In this document: one piece after another, positions 6,960-12,379 of the stretch
Layout of the letters: every line of letters starts with the position of its first letter
Position numbering within the stretch: the first letter of the stretch is position 1
NCBI GenBank assembly: GCA_009774655.1
Contig: VSOD01000091.1
Coordinates: 1-12,379 of the forward strand
Origin: Lachnospiraceae bacterium
GTDB taxonomy: Bacteria > Bacillota_A > Clostridia > Lachnospirales > Lachnospiraceae
DNA length: 12,379 bases
Reading direction: 5' to 3'
Notes under the pieces: model-generated
What the model was told of the DNA's origin: nothing
Seen by the model: the letters and a program-made list of their open reading frames with translations, nothing else
Database searches by the model: none
Program-made: the position numbers and the translations under genes

Positions 6960-8699
6960 ATGAAGAAAAAATTAATTGCGATTCTGCTGTCAGGTACTAT
7001 GGTAGCGCTGACGGCATGTGGCGGCGGTAATGCAGACGGCTCATCCGCTTCGGATGCCGGTTCTTCCGCAGGGGATTCTCAGGAAGCAGCTGCGCAGGAT
7101 TCCGGGGATGCGGGAGAAGGCGCAGAGGATTCCGGAGATGCGGCAGCAGCCGGTGAGCTGGTAGACGGCAAGTTTGCAGAGACCAGACACATTACGGTTG
7201 AGGTCTACGACCGTGGTAACGACGGCGGTTCCGATCCGACCAACAATATGTACACAGAGTACATCAAGAAGGGAATGCTGGAAGACCACAATGTTGAGGT
7301 TGAATTTGTGAAGGTTCCCCGCTGGACTGAGGTGGAGGAGATCAACAATCTGCTGGCGGCAGGAACAGCTCCTGATATCTGCGTAACCTACAGCTATCCC
7401 ACGGTTCTTACTTATGCCGATATGGGCGGTATTCTTGATCTCAGCGGCTATGTGGAGGATTATAAGTCTGAACTCGGTAATTTGTGGGACTGGCTTGGCG
7501 AAACCAACATCTATTGGGATAAAGACCCTGTAGACGGCACGATCTGGGCGATTGAAGGAAAGATCGCGGTCAATAACCGTATTAATACTTTTGTCCGTAA
7601 GGACTGGCTTGATACACTGGGATTGAGCGCACCCACTACGACGGAAGACTTTGAAGCAATGCTGGTGGCATTCGAAGAGAACAAGGATACGCTGCTGGGG
7701 GCAGATGCAGATAAGATGATTCCCTATTCCGTAAGCTATGATGTTGGCTGGAGAGCTGCTACTCTGATCGAGTCCTTTATCGATCCGGATATTTCCGACA
7801 GGGAAATGTATGTCAACGGATATGATGACAGAAAGCTGACCCAGAACGGTACCAAGGAAGCCGTAAAACTTTTGAACAAGTGGTATAATCAGGGACTGTT
7901 GTGGGATAACTTCGCATTATACGGCAGTGGAGATACAACGGAAGACGATATGATGAAGGCAGGCTATGTGGGCGCTTTCACACATAACTGGGATTATCCT
8001 TTCCGTAACGGTGAGGACAGCATTAATGTAAACCTGCAGAGAAACGTAGGCGAAGATGCATGCTATATCGCGATTGATCCTTTTGATGACTCCAAGGGAA
8101 CCCATACCAAGTATGTATCCAGTACGGCCGGCGATCGTAAGATCTTCTTCCCGCACACCAACGATGAGCCTCTGGCTTGTATGTTGTATCTTGACTGGAT
8201 CAGTAATCCGGAGCATATTCAGTATCTGCAGATCGGTGACGAGGGCGTAACGCATAACGTATTGGAGGGTGGTGCGATCCAGACGATTGCAGCGACAGGC
8301 GATGCTATCATGAACTCCGGAATGAATATCGACTATACCATTACCTGTAACGGCCTGCACTTTGCAGACGAAGAGTTGACGAAACTCTCCCAGGCGTATA
8401 ACTATGCAGGCATTGATCCTGATATTGTTGCAGAGGCGGATAAGATCGCGCAGACCGATGCGGTTCCGGCCAAGAATGTTAACGTAGGAGCGATCGAGGC
8501 GGAAGCAAATATCGGTGATACTTTGAGCGCGAAGCGCGATCAGGTTTACGACAATGCAGTGATCGCATCGGAAGCTGATTTCGACAGTGTTTGGGACAGT
8601 ATGCTGGCAGATTACCTGAATTCAGGCGGCCAGGCGATCATGGATGAGCGTGCCGCAAAATGGCAGGAGACATTCGGCGATACGGATATGCTTCCTTAA
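6960..8699 (+). CDS. Extracellular solute-binding lipoprotein of the ABC transporter (family 1, LplA/YtcQ-like)
   Basis: This 579-residue protein starts MKKKLIAILLSGTMVALTAC, a lipoprotein signal peptide with lipobox LTAC and lipidated Cys20. Residues 21 to about 66 are a low-complexity Gly/Ser/Ala/Asp/Glu linker that would hold the protein away from the membrane. The binding domain follows (HITVEVYDRGNDGG, EEINNLLAAGTAPDICVTY, and later SNPEHIQYLQIGDEGVTHNV), typical of the long binding proteins that partner LplB/YtcP permeases. The start has GGGAGG 7 bases upstream, and the gene lies 61 bases after the second permease. A strong terminator follows its stop, so it closes the aguA operon. Likely ligand: methylglucuronoxylo-oligosaccharides, inferred from aguA. 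Confidence 0.93.
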   Translation: MKKKLIAILLSGTMVALTACGGGNADGSSASDAGSSAGDSQEAAAQDSGDAGEGAEDSGDAAAAGELVDGKFAETRHITVEVYDRGNDGGSDPTNNMYTEYIKKGMLEDHNVEVEFVKVPRWTEVEEINNLLAAGTAPDICVTYSYPTVLTYADMGGILDLSGYVEDYKSELGNLWDWLGETNIYWDKDPVDGTIWAIEGKIAVNNRINTFVRKDWLDTLGLSAPTTTEDFEAMLVAFEENKDTLLGADADKMIPYSVSYDVGWRAATLIESFIDPDISDREMYVNGYDDRKLTQNGTKEAVKLLNKWYNQGLLWDNFALYGSGDTTEDDMMKAGYVGAFTHNWDYPFRNGEDSINVNLQRNVGEDACYIAIDPFDDSKGTHTKYVSSTAGDRKIFFPHTNDEPLACMLYLDWISNPEHIQYLQIGDEGVTHNVLEGGAIQTIAATGDAIMNSGMNIDYTITCNGLHFADEELTKLSQAYNYAGIDPDIVAEADKIAQTDAVPAKNVNVGAIEAEANIGDTLSAKRDQVYDNAVIASEADFDSVWDSMLADYLNSGGQAIMDERAAKWQETFGDTDMLP

Positions 8700-8739
8700 A
8701 AGCCGGATCAGGTTACAGTAAGGAATGAATGATTGATGC

Positions 8740-8796
8740 AAAGGGGGCTGTTGTAAAAGCGGATGGATCATCTGCCGGAGCAATGGCCTCCTTTTT
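8740..8796 (+). terminator. Intrinsic terminator of the aguA-transporter operon
   Basis: Bases 8740-8753 (AAAGGGGGCTGTTG) pair with 8781-8794 (CAATGGCCTCCTTT) over 14 positions, with three G-U wobbles and no mismatch. A T run ends the element at 8796. The 27-base loop can itself form a short CGG/CCG stem. It begins about 40 bases after the binding-protein stop codon and just before the uxuA promoter. Confidence 0.8.
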
Positions 8797-8810
8797 GTAT
8801 CAGGTGAACC

Positions 8811-8840
8811 TTGCTTTTCAAACGGCAGGCGAACTATAAT
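8811..8840 (+). promoter_or_regulatory. uxuAB promoter (sigma-A type)
   Basis: TTGCTT (8811-8816) and a perfect TATAAT (8835-8840) are separated by 18 bases. Placed after the terminator and about 76 bases before the uxuA start, it would drive uxuA and uxuB as a separate transcription unit. No clear operator was recognised next to it. Confidence 0.65.
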
Positions 8841-8916
8841 AAAAACAGTTGTGAACAGACTTTATGCGCAGACTCCGTAAATGGAGCCAAAATGCAGCGC
8901 AGAAATGGAGAAAACT

Positions 8917-9990
8917 ATGGAAATGACACTCAGATGGTATGGAAGTAAATTTGATACGGTTACGCTTCGGCAGATCCGTCAGATTCCGGGGGTGACAGGG
9001 GTGATCACCACGCTTTATGACGCGGCGCCGGGAGAGGTGTGGAGCAGAGAGAGGATCCATGCTTTGAAGGAAGAGGTGGAAGCCTCGGGACTGCACATTG
9101 CGGGAATCGAGAGCGTAAATATCCATGATGACATTAAGATCGGCGGGGGCGACAGGGACCGGTATATCGCCAACTATATTGAAACCCTCGAGAATTTAGG
9201 CAAAGAGGGCATTCACATGGTATGCTACAATTTCATGCCGGTGTTTGACTGGACAAGAACGGAGCTGGCAAGGGTAAGGCCGGACGGCTCCACGGTACTT
9301 GCTTATACACAGGAGGCGGTGGATGCGCTGGACCCGGAGAAGATGTTTGCGTCTATCGCGAAAGACACGAACGGGACGGTGATGCCTGGCTGGGAGCCGG
9401 AGCGTATGGCAAGGGTAAAAGAGCTTTTTGAGATGTATCAGGATGTGGACGGAGAGAAGCTGTTTGCCAATCTGCAGTATTTTCTGGAAAAGATCATGCC
9501 GGTGTGCAATCAATATGATATTAACATGGCGATCCATCCGGACGATCCTGCATGGAGTGTTTTCGGGCTTCCCAGAATCATTATCAACAAAGAGAACATC
9601 CTGCGGATGATGAAGATGGTGGACGATCCGCACAACGGCGTCACCTTCTGTTCCGGTTCTTACGGGACGAATCTGGAAAATGACTTGCCGGATATGATCC
9701 GTTCCCTGAAAGGAAGGATTCATTTTGCCCATGTGCGTAATCTGAAATTTATCACGCCCGATAATTTTGAAGAGGCGGCACATCTGTCTTCGGATGGAAA
9801 TTTTGATATGTATGAGATCATGAGAGCGCTCTATGATATCGGATTCGAGGGACCGATCCGCCCCGATCACGGAAGGATGATCTGGGATGAAGTGGCAATG
9901 CCGGGCTACGGCCTGTACGACAGGGCATTGGGAGCGGCCTATCTGAACGGACTTTGGGAAGCCATTGTGAAAGGAGCTGAAAAAAGATGA
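8917..9990 (+). CDS. uxuA: Mannonate dehydratase
   Basis: UxuA removes water from D-mannonate to give 2-keto-3-deoxy-D-gluconate in the cytoplasmic glucuronate pathway. With ATG 8917 the protein has 357 residues, the usual size in Firmicutes, and starts MEMTLRWYG as its relatives do. TGGAG at 8906-8910 lies 6 bases ahead; an in-frame ATG at 8881 would add 12 unrelated residues without a good site. The metal-binding set of the TIM-barrel enzyme is visible: His207 (MAIHPDDP), Cys245 (VTFCSGSYG), His272 (FAHVRNL) and Asp317 (IRPDHGR), at spacings matching those I recall for the Streptococcus suis enzyme. Mn2+ or Fe2+ dependence is known for the family. The stop overlaps the uxuB start by 4 bases (ATGA), so the pair is translationally coupled. 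Confidence 0.96.
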   Translation: MEMTLRWYGSKFDTVTLRQIRQIPGVTGVITTLYDAAPGEVWSRERIHALKEEVEASGLHIAGIESVNIHDDIKIGGGDRDRYIANYIETLENLGKEGIHMVCYNFMPVFDWTRTELARVRPDGSTVLAYTQEAVDALDPEKMFASIAKDTNGTVMPGWEPERMARVKELFEMYQDVDGEKLFANLQYFLEKIMPVCNQYDINMAIHPDDPAWSVFGLPRIIINKENILRMMKMVDDPHNGVTFCSGSYGTNLENDLPDMIRSLKGRIHFAHVRNLKFITPDNFEEAAHLSSDGNFDMYEIMRALYDIGFEGPIRPDHGRMIWDEVAMPGYGLYDRALGAAYLNGLWEAIVKGAEKR

Positions 9991-11597
9991 GATTAGACGA
10001 ACAGGGGCTGCAGAACAGGCAGGCCTGGGAAGCGGCCGGCTATGAGCTGCCGGGATTTGACCGGGAGCAGATGATCGCCAAAACAAAGGAAGCCCCCTTC
10101 TGGGTGCACTTCGGAGCGGGCAATATTTTCAAGGCCTTTCTGGCAAATGTGGTGCAGAGACTTTTGCAGGACGGCACATTGGACAGAGGGCTTGTGGCGG
10201 CGGAGGGCTTCGACTATGAGATCGTCGAAAAGATGAACCGCCCCCACGATGATTACAATATCCTGGTCACGCTGAAGGCCGATGGGAATGTGGAAAAGAC
10301 AGTGATCGGGAGCATTGCGGAATCGTTGATGCTGGATTTCGAAAATCAGGCTGAGACCCTGCGGTTAAAGGAGATCTTCCGCATGGATTCCCTGCAGATG
10401 TGCACCTTCACCATCACGGAGAAGGGTTACAGTCTGGTGGATGGAACGGGCCGTTATCTTCCGGCGGTGGAAGCAGACTTTAAGGGAGGACCGGATGCTC
10501 CTTCCAGCTATATGGGCAAGGTGGCGGCGCTTCTTTATAGCCGCTATCAGGCGGGCCAAAAGCCCATCGCCATGGTCAGCACGGACAACTGTTCCCACAA
10601 CGGGGATAAGCTGTATGCGGCCATCAGTACCTTTGCCGGGAAATGGGTGGAGAATGGCAGGGCAGGAGAAGGATTCCTCCGGTATGTGGACGACCGGAAT
10701 AAGGTGACTTATCCCTGGACCATGATCGACAAGATCACGCCCAGACCGGATCCCTCCGTGGAAAAGATTCTGCTGGAGGACGGCGTGGAAGGGCTGGAGC
10801 CGGTGATCACTTCCCGAAATACCTATGTGGCTCCCTTTGTCAATGCGGAAGAGTGTGAGTATCTGGTGGTAGAGGACGCATTTCCCAATGGCAGGCCCGC
10901 GCTGGAAAAAGGCGGCGTGATCTTTACTGACCGGGAGACCGTCGATAAGGTAGAGAAGATGAAGGTCTGCACCTGTTTAAATCCCCTCCATACGGCGCTG
11001 GCGGTTTACGGATGTCTGCTGGGCTACCAGAAGATCTCAGAGGAGATGCAGGATGAAGAGCTTGTAAAGCTGGTGCAGAGAATCGGTTATATGGAAGGGC
11101 TGCCGGTGGTGGTAGACCCCGGAATTCTTGCTCCCCGGGAATTTATTGATACGGTCCTTACGGTGCGTGTTCCCAATCCTTTTATGCCGGATACGCCTCA
11201 GAGAATTGCCACGGACACCTCGCAGAAGCTGGCGATCCGCTTTGGCGAGACGGTGAAGGCTTATCAGAGATCACCGGAGCTTACCGTGCAGAGCCTTGAG
11301 ATGATCCCTCTGGTATTTGCCGGATGGCTGCGTTATCTGATGGCGGTGGATGATGCGGGAAATGCCTTTACGCTGAGCCCGGATCCCCTCCTTGACACGG
11401 TGTGCCCCTATGTGAAGGGTCTTGCATTGCAGCCGGATCAGGATGTGGAGGCGCATGTGGAGGAGGTGCTTAAGATGAAGCAGATCTTCGGGGTAGACCT
11501 GTATGAGGCAGGACTGGCGGAGAAGGTGTGCGGCTATCTGCAGGAGCTGACGGCCGGAGTCGGAGCCGTGCGCAGTACGTTGCAGAAGTATGTGTGA
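9987..11597 (+). CDS. uxuB: Fructuronate reductase (D-mannonate oxidoreductase), mannitol dehydrogenase family
   Basis: UxuB interconverts D-fructuronate and D-mannonate with NAD(H), the step before UxuA. The 536-residue protein has an N-terminal Rossmann nucleotide-binding motif (WVHFGAGNIFKAFLANVV, about 39-56). The family block STDNCSHNG follows at 198-206, and the C-terminal mannitol-dehydrogenase domain carries the conserved Asn/His pair in CLNPLHTALAVYG (Asn332, His335) with lysines 324 and 326 just before. The length suits the Firmicute version, longer than the E. coli enzyme as I recall it. ATG 9987 overlaps the uxuA stop, with AAAGGAG about 10 bases upstream. A tagaturonate reductase role is possible in this family, but the uxuA partner and aguA context favour fructuronate. 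The stop region has been partly duplicated downstream. Confidence 0.92.
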   Translation: MRLDEQGLQNRQAWEAAGYELPGFDREQMIAKTKEAPFWVHFGAGNIFKAFLANVVQRLLQDGTLDRGLVAAEGFDYEIVEKMNRPHDDYNILVTLKADGNVEKTVIGSIAESLMLDFENQAETLRLKEIFRMDSLQMCTFTITEKGYSLVDGTGRYLPAVEADFKGGPDAPSSYMGKVAALLYSRYQAGQKPIAMVSTDNCSHNGDKLYAAISTFAGKWVENGRAGEGFLRYVDDRNKVTYPWTMIDKITPRPDPSVEKILLEDGVEGLEPVITSRNTYVAPFVNAEECEYLVVEDAFPNGRPALEKGGVIFTDRETVDKVEKMKVCTCLNPLHTALAVYGCLLGYQKISEEMQDEELVKLVQRIGYMEGLPVVVDPGILAPREFIDTVLTVRVPNPFMPDTPQRIATDTSQKLAIRFGETVKAYQRSPELTVQSLEMIPLVFAGWLRYLMAVDDAGNAFTLSPDPLLDTVCPYVKGLALQPDQDVEAHVEEVLKMKQIFGVDLYEAGLAEKVCGYLQELTAGVGAVRSTLQKYV

Positions 11598-11669
11598 AGC
11601 GGCGGAGTACGTTGCGCCGAAACGGTTGAAGATGCGTTCCGCGCAGAAGTATGTGTAAAGCGGCAGCGG
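11574..11669 (+). repeat. Partial tandem duplication of the uxuB 3' end
   Basis: AGTACGTTGC occurs at 11574-11583 and again at 11606-11615. A 22-base block with one difference occurs at 11582-11603 (GCAGAAGTATGTGTGAAGCG then GC) and at 11643-11664. The second copy therefore repeats the last codons and stop region of uxuB but is split by a 27-base insertion (11616-11642). The second block is 61 bases downstream of the first, so it is in a different reading frame. It appears to be a local duplication followed by divergence and does not encode a known element. Confidence 0.7.
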
Positions 11670-11685
11670 AAGGTGCAGACTGTAA

Positions 11686-11714
11686 GTGACATTCCCGGTG
11701 GATTGTGGTAAAAT
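11686..11714 (+). promoter_or_regulatory. Extended -10 promoter ahead of the receiver-domain gene
   Basis: GTGACA (11686-11691) and TAAAAT (11709-11714) are 17 bases apart, and a TG dinucleotide one base before the -10 box gives the extended form TGGTAAAAT. Transcription would begin near 11721, giving a leader of about 125 bases. This indicates that the downstream gene is expressed separately from uxuAB, although no terminator was found after uxuB. Confidence 0.6.
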
Positions 11715-11752
11715 AGGAACGCAGCAGCACGTAGTATGATTTTTTAACAGTT

Positions 11753-11820
11753 CCTGGGAAGGGGAGCGTGAGAAGAAATTTTTCACACGCAAATTTGTGC
11801 CTGCAGCCCAAATTCTCAGG
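11753..11820 (+). ncRNA. Foldable 5' leader of the receiver-domain gene (unclassified)
   Basis: CCTGGGAA (11753-11760) can pair with TTCTCAGG (11813-11820), and inside it GTGAGAAG...TTTTTCAC (11768-11786) forms a second hairpin of eight pairs including two G-U, or alternatively GCGTG/CACGC (11766-11790). The outer stem would enclose the purine-rich GGGAAGGGGAG stretch. The arrangement suggests a structured leader that could control translation, but I recognise no riboswitch consensus. Folding is by eye only. Confidence 0.3.
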
Positions 11821-11848
11821 CTATGGAAAGGCATGGTTACTTTTATGA
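11768..11848 (+). CDS. Short candidate leader ORF (26 aa) coupled to the receiver gene
   Basis: GTG 11768 follows the purine-rich GGGAAGGGGAGC and opens a 26-codon frame (MRRNFSHANLCLQPKFSGYG, then KAWLLL). It stops at TGA 11846-11848, overlapping the probable ATG 11845 of the next gene as ATGA. That overlap would give the receiver gene translational coupling and would explain why its own ribosome binding site is poorly spaced. The ribosome site for this frame is also imperfect, since the purine stretch runs almost to the start codon. Product not recognised; chance remains likely. Confidence 0.25.
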   Translation: MRRNFSHANLCLQPKFSGYGKAWLLL

Positions 11849-12379
11849 AATTTGCGGCACCCGAGGCTTCTGTACTGATCGTAGATGACAATGAAATTAA
11901 TTTGGAAGTGACAGCGGCCCTTTTGGAACCGCTTAAGATGAAAGTTGATCTGGCGGAAAGCGGCAAGCGGGCGCTGATTCTGGCGCATCAGAAAAGATAT
12001 CACCTGATATTTATGGATCAGATGATGCCGGATCTGGACGGAGTGGAGACGACGAAAAGGCTTCGTCGCCTGCCGGATGCCTATTGCCGCACGGTGCCGG
12101 TCATCGCCCTGACAGCCAATGCATTCTCGGAGGTCAGGGAGGAACTGCAGCAGGCCGGGATGAATGATTATCTGGCAAAGCCGGTGGAAGCGAAGGATCT
12201 GTATCGGTGTGTTCTGAAGTGGATTCCGCGGAAGCTGATCATTGTCTCGCAGGAGCAGCAGAAGCCGGGCGGCTCACCGGCGGCAGCCGGCAGGGCAGAA
12301 TCAAAAGAAATGACAGCCGCAAAAGCGCCGGAAAGAGCGACGGGAAGTGCCGGCGCTGCATCTGCAGTCTGGACGAAGC
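11845..12379 (+). CDS. Response-regulator receiver-domain protein, 3' end outside window
   Basis: The frame runs to the right edge, giving 178 residues from ATG 11845. A complete receiver domain occupies about residues 8-128. The acidic pair is Asp14/Asp15 (VLIVDDNEINL), the phosphoacceptor is Asp58 (HLIFMDQMMPDLDG), the switch Thr is Thr90 (IALTAN), and the conserved Lys is Lys112 (YLAKPV). After it come KWIPRKLI and an Ala/Pro/Gly-rich linker up to the edge. The APEASVLIVDDNEINL entry sequence is like the receiver module inside hybrid histidine kinases, where a phosphotransfer (Hpt) or kinase part often follows, so a further domain beyond the window is plausible. Starts at ATG 11833 or upstream are possible, since the frame is open from 11740; GGAAAGG (11825-11831) sits too near 11833 and somewhat far from 11845. 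No link to the sugar locus is evident. Confidence 0.88.
   Translation, partial: MKFAAPEASVLIVDDNEINLEVTAALLEPLKMKVDLAESGKRALILAHQKRYHLIFMDQMMPDLDGVETTKRLRRLPDAYCRTVPVIALTANAFSEVREELQQAGMNDYLAKPVEAKDLYRCVLKWIPRKLIIVSQEQQKPGGSPAAAGRAESKEMTAAKAPERATGSAGAASAVWTK

Noticed and set aside
8881..8916. Earlier ATG starts for UxuA (8881, 8905)
   Set aside because: They lack good ribosome binding sites and add residues absent from the family; ATG 8917 has TGGAG at 6 bases.
11753..11820. Cyclic-di-GMP (GEMM) riboswitch
   Set aside because: A short ACGCAAA-like string is present, but the conserved GGCAAACC-type core and second domain are missing.
1..12379. CRISPR arrays, tRNA/rRNA genes, insertion sequences, defence or phage genes
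   Set aside because: Looked for on both strands; no repeat-spacer pattern, cloverleaf-like sequence, transposase or phage-type protein was seen.

Overview
The window reads as chromosomal DNA from a gut-type Firmicute, most likely a Lachnospiraceae member (Eisenbergiella/Hungatella/Blautia-like). Pointers are the roughly balanced base composition, strong GGAGG-type ribosome binding sites, LplB/YtcP-type sugar permeases without their own ATPase, a multi-domain GH2 enzyme, and a response-regulator style common in that family. The genus is an inference and cannot be fixed from this sequence alone.

Layout. (1) 2-1690, plus: C-terminal 562 residues of a large glycoside hydrolase family 2 protein; the catalytic part lies left of the window. 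(2) 1746-2612, minus: an AraC-family regulator with a cupin-like sensor domain, convergent with the GH2 gene and divergent from what follows. (3) 2613-3047: a 435-base divergent control region with a clear araC promoter, a palindrome over its -35 box, a distant inverted repeat, a -10 box facing right, and several short reading frames with ribosome binding sites. (4) 3048-8699, plus: GH67 alpha-glucuronidase (aguA), two ABC permeases joined by a 1-base overlap, and a lipoprotein solute-binding protein, closed by a strong intrinsic terminator at 8740-8796. (5) 8811-11597, plus: its own promoter, then uxuA (mannonate dehydratase) and uxuB (fructuronate reductase / mannitol dehydrogenase family) with a 4-base overlap. 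(6) 11598-11844: a partial duplication of the uxuB tail, an extended -10 promoter and a foldable leader. (7) 11845 to the right edge: an orphan receiver-domain protein with an Ala/Pro-rich linker, cut off by the window.

How the genes fit together. The central block is a glucuronoxylan side-chain (aldouronate) locus. The lipoprotein probably captures methylglucuronoxylo-oligosaccharides, the two permeases import them using a shared MsmX-type ATPase encoded elsewhere, and AguA releases (4-O-methyl)-glucuronic acid inside the cell. UxuB and UxuA carry out the fructuronate to mannonate to 2-keto-3-deoxygluconate steps. Glucuronate isomerase (uxaC), KDG kinase and KDPG aldolase are not in the window. 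The AraC protein is the obvious candidate regulator.

This is mainly a recognisable catabolic locus. I saw no CRISPR array, insertion sequence, tRNA, rRNA or defence system. The less explained parts are the aguA upstream region, the uxuB tail duplication and the leader of the orphan receiver gene.
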